64,000 bases of DNA from Elgaria multicarinata webbii (lineage: Eukaryota; Chordata; Lepidosauria; Squamata; Anguidae): positions 90,740,001 through 90,804,000 of the forward strand of contig NC_086177.1 in NCBI RefSeq assembly GCF_023053635.1. Direction: 5' to 3'. Below the pieces are notes generated by a model. The model ran no database searches. It was given only the letters and a program-made list of their open reading frames with translations, and had not been told where the DNA came from. The translations under genes were made by a program, and so were the position numbers. Shown here piece by piece: positions 23,830-35,000 of this stretch. Position 1 is the first letter of the stretch. The number at the start of each line of letters is the position of its first letter.

Positions 23830-24904
23830 GCTGCACTGAACATTACACACTATGGTTTGTCTGCATTTTATTTTAATACTTGATTATCTCTGGCTTTTTT
23901 TGAAGCGGGTAAACCTGAAAAGGTACAGCAGGGGCCCTGGATGCTGATCATAGTGTATTCGACCCACAAACCTCTGTGAGTAGCCAATCGGGAGCGTGCA
24001 ATAAATTGATGGTTTAGAGAAGCTCTTTGAAACAATTTGCAAACAATTTCCCCATGACACTCTTTTTAATGTAAATTTAAACATAAATGTTTTGATTGCT
24101 TTTTTTTAGTTGTTTATTAGAGGTACCCATTTATTAAATACAATATGTTGCTACCGTTAATATAAATTATGTTGCATTTGTGTAAATGTGTACAATGGCA
24201 ATACCACTTGCTGGCATGACAGGTTTTCTTGGGAAATCCATCACACCAGCAATTGCTGTTGGTTTGCACTAGAGATTGCTTATACTAGCAAAACATATTT
24301 ACATTAGTGGTAGTGTGACATTGGATACTGCTCCGTAGTTTTTTGCAACCCACCTTTGGTTTTGGTTTTTTGAGTCCCCCTCTCTCCCCAAATTACTCTG
24401 ATCAGCTCTTCAGTGGGAAAAGGCAGCAGGGAGAGATGACGTTTAGCCCTCTGCTCTCCCTTCAAAAGAGCTGATAAGCATGGTTTGTTGTTTATTTGAG
24501 AGAGGTACCTGGACACAAGCCCTGCTGTTTGATGCAGGTGGTGCATATGTGCAATTCCTCCTCCAGACAGGAATATACTAAGACTGAGACAAACTTTCAA
24601 ACCATTCAAAATTCAGCCTGATTTGGGGGTGTGCGCAGATTTCGGAGTTCAGGGCCAAAAGAGTAAGTGAAACTTCTTGACTTTCATATTTTGAGTGCAG
24701 CCTCATGATTTGGTGTAAAACGTACCTGAGCTTCTAAGCTCCAATTGGCTGGCCACTGATGTACACCCTCTCCCCAAATGGCCCATTCTGTGGTACATTT
24801 TGAGTAGAAAATTGGCAGTCATTTTGTGTGCGTTCAGAACACCCCTCAGAACAAGACATCTTGTTACTAGGGAGAAGAAGTTGCTGGCTGCCAAATGGGA
24901 GCAA
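23830..24904. other. No gene seen
   Basis: AT-rich with no repeat recognised. A CAACCCACC/TTTTGGTTTT block lies near 24340. Confidence 0.4.
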
Positions 24905-25062
24905 ACTGGAGGCAGTTGCTGGGGAACATGGAAAGGAGAGTGCTGTTGCACCCATGTCCTGCTTAGGGGTTCCTAGTTTACAGCTGGTTGGCCACTATGT
25001 GAACAGAGTGCTGGACGAGATGGACCCTTGATTTGATCCAGGAGGGCTCTTCTTACATTCTC
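24905..25062 (+). mobile_element. CR1/L3-type LINE 3' end
   Basis: GGCAGTTGCTGGGGAACATG to GATGGACCCTTGATTTGATC, ending TCTTACATTCT. Confidence 0.75.
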
Positions 25063-25439
25063 AACAAAGGGTCTCTGATAAGGTTCACCCCTTCTCTGAA
25101 AATCACATGCCTTCCACTCGCCAAAATAGCAGTAAGGGCCAGCCCAATTTCATAGCCTGCAATTGGGATTGTCTGATTGGGAGCGGAGAGATTTTGGCTC
25201 AGCCCTATAGAAGAATGTTTCTACATGTCTTTGTTTCTTAGCTGAACTGGTACAAAGGGTAGTCATTACAATTTTTTTATTAAAATCATAATAAAATCAC
25301 AACATTAAAACTTCAACAAAACCACAATTAATCAGCAAGCCAGCTAAAAGCAGTGGATTCATTAAAATAACAACAGCAGCTTGGGTCCATCAAAACCAAA
25401 GGAAGCACACTGAGTAAACAAAGTCATATAAAAAGATGG

Positions 25440-25860
25440 AAAGTTTATTATACTTTTTATCCCACTATTCTTCCAAGGACCTCAAAGTCCAACTTGGGAC
25501 CAGGACAATTTGCAGACTGCTCTCCCTTATATACACCCAGACAACATTTACGATCTTTAGAGGAGGTCTTGGTAGTCATTCTGAAATGAACGGAATGTCG
25601 CCATGAAGAACTTTGACAGCAGACCTTCTCTGTAGTGGCACCCACCATCTAAAAAAGCCTCCCTTGTGTGGTTCGGGCGGCAGAAAATGTAAAATCCTTT
25701 AATCATGTCCTGAAAATCCATTGTTTCACACAGGCTTTCCCTAGGCTGTAACTTATTTTGGTTCTATATGATTTTTTAAAAACTTTTAAAACTTTAAAAG
25801 TTTTCGTGGTTTTAATTGTGAAATGTAATAAGTAAACAAATAAAGTAAAATAAGGCAACA
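25440..25860 (+). mobile_element. L2-type LINE 3' end
   Basis: Contains CTCCCTTATATACACCCAGA, AGCAGACCTTCTCTGTAGTG and a degenerate RL-like tail with AATAAGTAAACAAATAAAG. The same unit lies at 28570-28975 and, inverted, at 53390-53662. Confidence 0.6.
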
Positions 25861-25924
25861 TACATGGTCGGCCCTGTCATATTATCTTTACAACAACTCT
25901 ATGAAGTAGGTTAAGCTGAGATGG

Positions 25925-25998
25925 TGGTATTTATTTATTTATTTATTACATTTCTATACCGCCCAATAGCCAGAGCTCTCTGGGCAGTTCACAGTGGT
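25925..25998 (-). repeat. Short LINE tail
   Basis: TTTATTACATTTCTATACCG and CCCAATAGCCAGAGCTCTCT, as at 18808. Confidence 0.55.
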
Positions 25999-26689
25999 AG
26001 GCCCAATGCTAATCAATGAGCTTGACGGTGAGTGTGAATTTGAACTCAGGACTCAGGTTTAAATCCATCACTCTCTCCATTACAACACAGTGACATATCA
26101 GGCTGCTGTCTGGGGCTTGAGACAAATTGCAGTCAGGAGAATTGCAGGCACAAAGGTCAAAAGGTAAACAGATGGTCACAACGGGTCTTCATTTCTCTTT
26201 CCACAAACCAATTCAGCAAAGCGGTTTCTTTATTATGTCCGGAATGAATAAACCCCTCAAATGGATTTTTAAAATCAGCTTTGTACAATAATAATGGCTA
26301 TTGGCACGTGCATGTTTAGGGAGCTTTGGGTTTTAAACCCGGATGGTTCTGTCACTGGATACAGGTTTATGCAAGGAAAAGAAATGTTGATCGTCCACCC
26401 CTGTCGTTTTTAAATATGGGCCTTTGGCATAGAAAGTGTAACCCTATCCTTGGAGATGAAATTCAAGCCTCCAGTTCTGATTCCTATCCTATACATGATC
26501 TTTCATGCCTAAAACGTCCCATTGTCAGTCATATAAAATCATTTGCCATTCCAAGAGGCTTAAAACAACAAAGTGAGCTTATTCTGCATTTTAAAAGAAT
26601 GGAGAGGTGGGGAGGGAGAAAGGGAAGCATACCTTTCCGTTATCTTGGTTTTGTCAGTTTGAGTTAGATCATTAGTATTCTTTTTAAAG

Positions 26690-26720
<31 letters not shown>

Positions 26721-27300
26721 GTGTGTGTGTGTGTGCAAAGTTTGTGAACATAAGCTTTGTTCATGATATTTCTGTTTTATTTGTGTTGCCATGATTGATT
26801 TGCTTGCTTTATAATATGCCGGTTTTAAATTTCCTGGAATGTGGATCAAGTTTATAATCTAATTTGAAATTTATCCTTTGTGCATTCTGGTCCAAATCAG
26901 ATAGTAGATAACATTTGATCTTGCATTTGTCATGACGATATGAAAAGCTTTTTTTTTTTTTTAACCACCCAAACCTACTTTGCTGGTTTTATTAGATATT
27001 TTAAAATAAATTTAATGGGCCCCTTGGGGATGCCAGCTCCATGTGAACCTCTGAATCAGAGGGCCAAAGCTGTCATGTTTCTCCAAAATGACATGTTTTG
27101 AATTTTCGGCTTCCTTGTAAGAAATGGGTGCAGTGGTGTTTTTTTTTTACCTCAATCAGTATTCTGTATGCACACATGGTTACTTGCTGGCTAGCTGCTC
27201 CCTGCACAGGTATGGGACTGCTGACAGCCATAAGAGTAAGGATGGAAATACCCTACTCCTCTTAGTTGCCCCAAAGTAATGGGTAGTCATTTCTAGTAGC
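25999..27300. other. No gene seen
   Basis: The ORF 26326-26667 (113 codons) was considered and not supported. A CT/GT microsatellite is listed separately. Confidence 0.4.
26689..26734. repeat. (CT)n(GT)n microsatellite
   Basis: TCTCTC tract followed by TGTGTG. Confidence 0.9.
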
Positions 27301-27340
27301 AAATCACTTCATTGACTGTTGATGGTACCAATGACACAAT

Positions 27341-27680
27341 GGGTATGTTCACAAAACACACTAACCTATGCTCAGTGGTTGAGTGTGGATTGTTGTTGAA
27401 TCATGGATTGTTTGTTGAACCATGGGTTACTGTGAAGTCAGGACATTTTCCTGTAGGGTGGCTTGTTAACCATGCATTGTGTCTTATTTTTCCTCTAACA
27501 AGCCACCTTGAGAACCCATGGTTTGTTGTTGGGTTGTTCAGGGTGGTTAAGAAGACATACTGCATGGGTAACAAGCCACCCTGTGGAAAATGTCATGGGC
27601 TCAGATGACATGCTAACCCACAGTTCAACGAACACACACTCAACCATTGAGTGTGGGTTAGCATGTTGTGTGAAGAGCCC
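27341..27680. mobile_element. GGGTATGTTCAC inverted-repeat element (family D) nested in repeat family C
   Basis: It starts GGGTATGTTCAC and ends GTTGTGTGAAGAGCCC; CAAT flanks both sides. Inner words AACCCATGGTTTGTTG and CTAACCCACAGTTCAACG recur inverted, so the whole element can fold back. Confidence 0.6.
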
Positions 27681-28035
27681 CAATAACAGGACTGGCATCA
27701 AGTATAGGCATGGCTGAGTACAGAAGGCCCACATTCCAGCAGGGGTGCATGGACAAGAGCCCTGGATCTGCTCTCCTCTTCAGCACTGCAATGGGCTTGT
27801 TCACCTGCCTCTCAGTGTAGCCCAGACAACAGTGGAGGTGAGATGGGGAAGCAGTAGATGCTACTGACTACTTGTGCACTGGCTCTCTGCTTCTCACACA
27901 AGCAAGTGGAAACAGTGATAAGTAATATAATGAGAGTCAGTAGCAGCTGGTGACAATGGTAGTGATAAAGCAGACTCAGTATGGAGGGAGACCATTGAAG
28001 GGCCCTCAACAATTTAGAACTAGAACTGTACCATG
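27681..28035 (+). repeat. Interspersed repeat family C, copy 2 (main part)
   Basis: ACTGGCATCAAGTATAGGCA through GACCATTGAAGGGCCC matches copies 1 and 3. Its start (about 27300-27340) is cut off by the family D insertion. Confidence 0.55.
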
Positions 28036-28425
28036 GCAAAGCATTTGAAACTGAGGCAGAGTTATGTTGGTGGCATAGGTTTTATGATTAAGGATTGTAT
28101 ACTTGAGATGGCCTTGTGTCTGAGTGTTCCATGAATCAAAGTCTCAAGATATTTCAAAAGGGAACAGTGGCGGAAACCTACATGGTCCCGCTACATTTGG
28201 TGGCTATAGGTGGGATACCCTAGTGAAAGGTGGTCCTGCCACAATGTTCCTTAACATTTTAGATGTTATAATCAGAAGCGAACAAAGTAGGACCTTCCCA
28301 GGCTCTGTACTTAAACCTCCTGCCCAAGTATGGAACTGGTTGTGTAGATGGCAAGGATTTCCCCCACCATTTTATGAGGGTGGGAAAATTATTCGTAAAT
28401 AAAAGAATAGTCACTAGGTTGGTGA

Positions 28426-28461
<36 letters not shown>

Positions 28462-28482
28462 TTATTTATATAGCACCATCAT
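28426..28482 (-). mobile_element. L2-type LINE tail
   Basis: (ATT)n followed by TTATATAGCACCATCATTG, as in the tail of 12380-14078. Confidence 0.55.
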
Positions 28483-28569
28483 TGTGGCTCGTGAGGTTGC
28501 TGCCTTTGTGGATTATGGCTGCATAGTACTGAGCCACATACAAGGTTATGTTATTATCCTATAAAGCCC

Positions 28570-28975
28570 TATAAACAACTTGAGACAAGGATACCTAGAA
28601 GACCGCCTTCCCTTATATACACCCAGATGACATTTATGACCATCAGAGAAGTTCCTGTTCATCATTCCAAGATGAACAGACTATCATCATGAAGAACGTC
28701 GACGGCGGGTCTTCTCTGTAGTTTTTCCTTCTCTGGAAAAACCTCCCTCGTATGGTTCAGGAGGCAGAAAATGTAACATCCTTCGAATGCCTCCTGAAAA
28801 CATGTCTTTTTAGACAAGCTTTCCCTGGACTGTAAGTTATTCTAGTTTTATATGGCATTTTAAATTTTTTAGAACTTTTAAATCTTGATTTTTGTATATT
28901 ATGGTTTTCATTGTAAACTGGCCAGAAAGCTTTGGCTGTTGGGCACTATAAATTTGTAATAAATAATAGATAATA
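28570..28975 (+). mobile_element. L2-type LINE 3' end
   Basis: TTCCCTTATATACACCCAGA, then CGGGTCTTCTCTGTAGTTTT, then GCTTTGGCTGTTGGGCACTA and an AATAAATAATA tail. Confidence 0.65.
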
Positions 28976-29977
28976 ATAAATAGTGTGATATTCATCTGCT
29001 GTCAACATCAGACCAGATGATGATGATGATAATAAGCTGTTAGAACAAATTAGTGGGGGAAATTGGTTGGATTAGCTGTAAACCTTTGGCAAAGGTAGCT
29101 ACCTTTCCCATCCAAATTACCATGATGTTAAAGGCAGTTTCCCCCCACCCCCAAAAAATGGGCAATTGTTTTAGTCTAAGTACAAAATGAGCTTTGTTGA
29201 GATCTAATATGATGTAGTGCAGGAATTGGCAGAAAGTAGATCTTCAGATACTTTAGATTCTCATAATTCCCGCATTGGCCATGTCAACAGAGCTTCTGGA
29301 GGTTGAAGTCCAAGCTAGGTCTACCTTCTGCTTGTCCCTGATGTAATGGATGCCATGTTGTGTTCAAATCCTTCACCAAACTGGGTGGCCTTGGATCAAT
29401 TGCTAGCAATATGTGCCATTCAATCATTGTGAGGATAAAATGGATATGTGTGAAGAACCTCACATGTACGTTGCTCTGAGATCCTCAGACAAAGAGCAGG
29501 ATTCAAATGTGATAAACAAACAATCTATTAACTCTCATACCTTGTAGGAGAGATTATCTGCTGCCCCTTCTTCTATCACAGAAGCTTTCTAAATGGGCTG
29601 ACTTTACACACAAGAGTCTGTTACATGTAAACAGGCAGACTTTAAATGGGGTTTTAGAATTTCTTGAGACCTCACATCTACATGGATATAAAGTCATTCA
29701 CCATCTCCACTACCTCCAAGCCACCTAAATTTAAACCCACTTAGCCCTTTAACGTTAAAACATTTATCTTTCATTTGTTACCCATTGAGATCCGGTGAGC
29801 CTATGAGGCACTGCTGTATTAAAACATCTGGGTTTGATTGTACACATTCTTTCAACCGCAGTCACTTTGATCCATTCCAGATGTTTGATAACTAAAATTG
29901 CATTTGAATTGTAATAGTTTTTGGAAAGGGCCAGTCTTATACCCCAAAGCTGAGAAGGAGAAAGATATGACTTGGAA
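28976..29977. other. No gene seen
   Basis: Unique-looking; a short GAT tract lies at 29018. Confidence 0.4.
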
Positions 29978-30110
29978 CTAGGGATGGGTAATCATTTAGT
30001 TTCAGTTGAGTTTTGGTAAGAATTTACCAAAATTTGCAAATTTCTCCATATTCACGACAAAAAAAACCTTCAGATAAAAAAATGTGAATGTGGGAGGAAC
30101 TGAAACTGCC
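29978..30110 (+). mobile_element. Fragment of AT-rich TAGGGATGG hAT-type family
   Basis: It starts TAGGGATGGGTAATC and continues TTGGTAAGAATTTACC. No right end was found. Confidence 0.35.
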
Positions 30111-30174
30111 AGGCCCGGGGCTTTGAGTGTTAGCTCTTAAAGACCTGGATTTGAATCTCGGTGTATTCAACCAT

Positions 30175-30397
30175 GGCCTTATCTACACCAAGCAGGATAT
30201 TGCACTATGAAAGCGGTATATAAAAGGCAGGCGCCACACTACTGCTTTATAGCGGTATTGAAGTGCACTGACAACTGTTGGGGCCCATTGACACGTACCG
30301 TATACTGCTATATACTGCCTGGTGTGGCTCCTGCCTTTTATATACTGCTTTCATACTGCTTTCATAGTGCAATATCCTGCTTGGCGTAGATTAGGCC
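30175..30397. mobile_element. TCTACACCAAGCAGGATAT-family short inverted-repeat element (family B)
   Basis: It starts GGCCTTATCTACACCAAGCA and ends TTGGCGTAGATTAGGCC. CAT flanks both ends. The interior carries the paired words ACTACTGCTTTATAGCGG and CATACTGCTTTCATAGTGC. The first 15 bases differ from the family A end at only two positions. Confidence 0.7.
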
Positions 30398-30585
30398 CAT
30401 GCTAGTGCTTAATTAGGGTTGCCACCTCTTATTGACAGGCTCCTCAACTTTAATAGCTACAGGCCAGGCTGGTGCATTGTTGTCCTCTCCAAGCTGGGCA
30501 TAGCTGTAGGTATTGAATTTGACTGGTGCAGCTGGGTGAGCATTTTGTTTCAGTTTTTTTGGTACGTTTTCCAAATGTGATCACA

Positions 30586-30593
30586 CCATACAG
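30586..30593. repeat. Left 8-bp target site duplication of the BED hAT element
   Basis: CCATACAG, identical to 35276-35283. Confidence 0.9.
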
Positions 30594-30884
30594 TAGGGAT
30601 GTGCTCCGCTCCGATTAGGAGCGTAGAAGCAGTAGCGGATTGGCCTGCTCCGCCTTACCCAGAGGCGGAGTAGGAGCGGACCGCGGACCCCCTAGAAGCA
30701 AGGCGAAGAGAAGCGACCATTTTTCGGAGCTCCGAGTTCAGTCGGAGCGCTCCGGTCGCCATCTTGAAAACATTTCGCCATAGGATTGCATTGCGGCAAA
30801 TAATCGCGCATAACTACGTTGTTTTTGAAGCTATCGTTCTGGAAATTCTTGTGCACAGAGAGTCGTGGATGGGGGTCATTTTGA

Positions 30885-31340
30885 GACCACTCTCACCTCT
30901 CTGCGTGCTGTGGTTCACGTGCAATATTTTTTTAAAAATCGGGTCAACCGCGGGGCTCAAACTGCGTTTCGGCTTTTCGCCCATAGGATTGCATTGAGGG
31001 AAAGAATCGGGGATAACTGGGGGGGGGTTTAAGCTATCGTTCTGAAAATTCTTGTGCACAGAGAGTCGTGGATGGGGGTCATTTTGAGACCACTCTCAAC
31101 TTTCTGCATCGTACGGGTCGCGGGCTAGAAGTTTTTTAAAAATAGGGTCAACCGCGGGGCTCCGTTTCGGCTTTTCGCCCATAGGATTGCATTGAGGGAA
31201 AGAATCGGGGATAACTGGGGGGGGGTTTAAGCTATCGTTCTGAAAATTCTTGTGCACAGAGAGTCGTGGATGGGGGTCATTTTGAGACCACTCTCAACTT
31301 TCTGCGTGCTGTGGTTCACGTGCAATATTTTTTTAAAAAT
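30885..31340 (+). repeat. Left tandem array of the BED hAT element (about 200-bp unit)
   Basis: Units begin GAGACCACTCTCA at 30885, 31087 and 31285. Two variants alternate: one continues TGCGTGCTGTGGTTCACG, the other TGCATCGTACGGGTCGCG. Near-identical units occur at 1, 204 and 407 in copy A, with the variants in a different order. Confidence 0.85.
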
Positions 31341-31801
31341 CGGGGTTTGGGTTTTTTTTTTTTATTATTATTATTTTTTTGGAAGCGATGACAGGCACAT
31401 TCAACTCCCAATCCTGATGAGAATTCATCTCCTCAGAAAGCATCCTCCTCCAATCCCAGCGTTGGAGGGGGGACTAAGGCAGACCCACCCTGAGAACTTT
31501 CTGTTTTGTGTCTCTTTGTGGGTTGGCGTTCGTGGAGGGAACACTTACTTAGCTAGTGCTCCTGCTTTGGAGATAGATTAATTTAATATAGGTTTAGTTT
31601 GGCGCGTGTGTGTGTTTGTTTGCTTCTTTCTGACTTGTAGCTTAGTTTGCCCTGTGTTTTCCCCTTACTTTGATTTAATATAAACTTTATTTTTGAATTT
31701 TGGAGTGTGTGGTTGGGTTGGTTGCCCCCCCCCTTCCCTGTATTAAAGCCTGACTGTTCTGCTTTTGTGAAAGCTTTCTTTTGAAAGCATACACACACTT
31801 T

Positions 31802-32450
31802 TTGTCCCATTTCCCTACATTTATATTCTTAAACATATTTTATTATATTCTTTCACATAGTCCATTAGTATATATTCTCATACATATTATATTAGTATTC
31901 ATATTTTGTTCTTCTTATAGTAGTGGTTGGTTCTTTTTCCCCCTCCCCTCTCTTAAATCCTGATTGTGTTTCCTTCTATCTTCTATATACCAAATATACC
32001 AAAAAAATTGGATTCTCTTTTTCTTCTCTGTGTAACTTCGACGGAGTGGGCTGCTTTTGTCAAGTTCAACAGGCAGCCACAGATTGAGCATTTTGGGGAA
32101 AGCATACGCACACCATTTCCCTATTCTTAAACATATTATTATTATATTCTTTGACATAGTCTTAGTAGTCTATTAGTATACATTCTCATACATATTAGTA
32201 GTAGTATTCATATTTTGTTCTTCTTATAGTAGTGGTTGTCCCATTTCTTGTCCCATTTCCCTACATTTATTAGTAATATTCTAAAACATATTATTATATT
32301 CTTGTAGATATTCTTAGTAGTATATTCTCATACATATTAGTAGTAGTATATTTTATTGTTCTTGTCCCATTTCCCTACATTTAAACATATTATATTCTTC
32401 TTATACATATTCTTAGTAGTACCTTATACATAGTATTAGTAGTATTAATA
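31802..32450 (+). repeat. AT-rich minisatellite upstream of the BED ORF
   Basis: Units start with TCCCATTTCCCTAC or a close form at about 31802, 32112, 32255 and 32365. Each holds CATATTAGTAGTAGTAT-like words and TTCTTATAGTAGTGGTTG. Spacing is irregular (about 310, 143 and 110 bases), with a unique insert at about 31930-32100. It ends 15 bases before the ATG. Confidence 0.75.
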
Positions 32451-32464
32451 TTTTGTTAGTCATC

Positions 32465-33250
32465 ATGAAAAGAGAAAGCAGGCGTGCTGAAAGCAGCAAG
32501 GCTCAGTCTGCCAGCAGGGCTTCCTCTCCTCCTGTGAAACTCAAACGGGCAACTCCTTGGCTGACTGCTCCAAAACAGAAGCAGGACAAGCAGCAGGCAG
32601 AGCCACTCTCTTCTGCAACTTGTGCCCGGCGTTCTCTTTTTGAGGGTGGGAATGGGAAAAGTGCCCGTTTGCAAGAGGCACGTGGCAGCAGTGCCATTAG
32701 AGGAGGAGGAGTATCCCCAACTCCTTCATTCTCCTTTCAGCCCACGAGCCCGCTGATGGACCTAGACGAGGTCCTCAGCACAGTGGAGGGGGGGGAGGAG
32801 GAGGAGGCGGTGGGCCTCCAGGATGTGGGGGCTGAGGAGGAGCAGCAGCAGGCCGAGGCTCTCTCCCCAGTCTCATCCCACACCCCTGTTTCTGTGGCAA
32901 CACCAGAGAGCTCAGGCGGGCAATTGGTGGTGTCACCACAGAAACGAAAGACAAGCATCGTGTGGGACCACTTTGAGTTGGGAGCGGATCCCCGCTTTGC
33001 TGTCTGTCGCCACTGCAAACTCAGCCTAAGCAGGGGTTCATCGACAGGGCATTATGGAACCAGCAGCATGAAGATGCATCTTCATAGGCAGCACCAGGCG
33101 ATCTTGCTGGGGAAAGAGGCGGGCAAGGCGACTGGTTCCAGGGGAAAGCCGAAGGCTGCTGCTGGCACTGCCACTCTAAGCTCTCCATCTCCCATCCCCA
33201 CAAGGGTTAGGCAGGCAACCCTGCAGGACATGGGGTGGGGGAAGTATTGA
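32465..33250 (+). CDS. BED-type zinc finger protein of the hAT element (261 aa, no transposase core)
   Basis: ATG at 32465 has A at -3 and the ORF runs open to TGA at 33250. The N-terminus is basic and Ser/Ala rich (MKRESRRAESSKAQ). Residues about 100-145 form an acidic Glu/Gln-rich stretch. Residues about 160-210 form a BED finger: SIVWDHFEL, then CRHCKLSLSRG, then MKMHLHRQH, giving a Cys-Cys-His-His zinc site. The C-terminus is Lys/Gly rich and ends TLQDMGWGKY. In hAT transposases the BED finger binds the transposon ends and is followed by a long catalytic part; here the ORF stops instead. It could be the first exon of a lost transposase or a stand-alone DNA-binding protein. No intact splice route to a catalytic exon is visible in the element. 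Confidence 0.75.
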   Translation: MKRESRRAESSKAQSASRASSPPVKLKRATPWLTAPKQKQDKQQAEPLSSATCARRSLFEGGNGKSARLQEARGSSAIRGGGVSPTPSFSFQPTSPLMDLDEVLSTVEGGEEEEAVGLQDVGAEEEQQQAEALSPVSSHTPVSVATPESSGGQLVVSPQKRKTSIVWDHFELGADPRFAVCRHCKLSLSRGSSTGHYGTSSMKMHLHRQHQAILLGKEAGKATGSRGKPKAAAGTATLSSPSPIPTRVRQATLQDMGWGKY

Positions 33251-33762
33251 CCCACAAGATGGCGTTTTCCAATGCCCACCCAGGGTGCTACTGTGTTGGG
33301 GCATCTGCCGGGACTGACTCCTCCCCAATACTAGATCTATGACATGTCACTCTGCCTGCCCCTCTGCTAGCCTGTCCTCCTCGGTGACCGACTCGCTGGG
33401 ATGGTTTGCGTTTGCAATGCGTGACTAACTGCAATGCTGGCTTAGAAACCAGCCATCACTTCCTTGTGCCCCCAGAAATGCCCGCAGCCTGCCTGCCTGC
33501 CTGCCCGCCTCCCCCGGGGTGCTGCTGTGGTGGGGCATCTGCCAGGACTGACTCCTCGCCTACTCTGCCTGCCTCTCTGCCCGCCTGGTGCCTGGTTTGC
33601 TCCCAATCGTCCTCCTCTGTGCCCCTCAAGGCGTAACTGCTGGCTTAGAAAGAAACAACCAGCCATCTTTGCCTCACTTTGCGCCCACTTATGGGTTGGT
33701 TTGCTATGCGTTAGTGCTCAAGCCATCCTTGCGGCACTACAATGCATGCTGCCTGCCTGCTT

Positions 33763-33808
33763 TCCATTGATGGTGCTATATAAATAAATAATAATAATAA
33801 TAATAATT
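33763..33808 (+). repeat. Short LINE 3' tail inside the BED hAT element
   Basis: TTGATGGTGCTATATAAATA followed by (ATA)n matches the tail of the L2-type LINE at 12380-14078 in opposite orientation. It is either a tail-only insertion or sequence carried by the element. Confidence 0.5.
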
Positions 33809-34049
33809 CTCCCCTTCCCGCCTTGCAGCGATGGTGTATGTGTCTTGCTTTGACTAAGGGGAGAAGTCCTTCCTGCGCTCACTTAGACTTTATCAAATTC
33901 AATAATCCCTTTTTCAAATGTGCCAGAAGATTTAGGGTTATCTCGTGGCATGTTGGGATTGCCTTGGAACTGGCCCCATTGAGCTGTCTGCAATTGCAAC
34001 TTTAAATCCCTGACATACTGGAGTGTTCAAATTTCAAAAGTTCCCCTAA

Positions 34050-35000
34050 CATCAGGGGATGATGGGATTGCCTTGAAACTTGGTGTCCATGGGGACACAT
34101 GGGTAAGCTGTCATGGGACCAAAGGATAGGTTTCTAACGTGCAAATTGACGTAGTTGTAGAATGGGACTTGATTTGGGGTGAGTTAAAAAGTTTAAGCCG
34201 CGCCAAAAATCAGGGGATGATGGGATTTGCTTGCAACTTGGCGTGCATGTGGACACATGGATAAGCTCTCCTGGTGCCGAGTTTGAGGTTTCTAACATGC
34301 AAATTGACGGAGCTATCCCAAGGGGTGTGAATGGGGTGCCCGATTTTCATAAATTCCCCAAAAATCAGGGGATGATGGGATTGCCTTGAAACTTGGCGTG
34401 CATGTGGACACGTGGATAAGCTATCATGGTGCTGAGTTTGAGGTTTCTAACGTGCAAATTGACGTAGTTGTAGAATGGGACAATTTGGGGTGAGTTAAGC
34501 CATGCCAAAAATCAGGGGATGATGGGATTTGCTTGCAACTTGGCGTGCATGTGGACACATGGATAAGCTCTCCTGGTGCCGAGTTTGAGGTTTCTAACAT
34601 GCAAATTGACGGAGCTATCCCAAGGGGTGTGAATGGGGTGCCCGATTTTCATAAATTCCCCAAAAATCAGGGGATGATGGGATTGCCTTGAAACTTGGCG
34701 TGCATGTGGACACGTGGATAAGCTATCATGGTGCTGAGTTTGAGGTTTCTAACGTGCAAATTGACGGAGCTATCTAAAGGGGTGTGAATTAGGGTTATGG
34801 GAGGTGCGTTAGAGGGTAGAGCCGCGCCAAAAATCAGGGGATGATGGGATTTGCTTGCAACTTGGCGTGCATGTGGACACATGGATAAGCTGCCCTGGTG
34901 CCGAGTTTGAGGTTTGTAACATGCAAATTGACGGAGCTATCCCAAGGGGTGTGAATGGGGTGCCCGATTTTCAAAAATTCGCCAAAAATCAGGGGATGAT
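34050..35000 (+). repeat. Right tandem array of the BED hAT element (about 150-bp unit, 300-bp dimer)
   Basis: The word ATCAGGGGATGATGGGAT recurs near 34054, 34209, 34363, 34507, 34662, 34834 and 34987. Units alternate between GATTGCCTTGAAACTTGG and GATTTGCTTGCAACTTGG, so the true period is a dimer of about 298 bases (34209 to 34507; 34363 to 34662). Copy A has a single unit (about 1265). Confidence 0.85.

Noticed and set aside
26326-26667. 113-codon ORF
   Set aside because: No recognisable motif, isolated, and without a companion exon.
28124-28402. 92-codon ORF
   Set aside because: No family resemblance; bordered by LINE tails.
34050-35000. Regularly spaced repeats that could suggest a CRISPR array
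   Set aside because: Units are 150 bases with no unique spacers, lie inside a hAT element, and the genome is eukaryotic.
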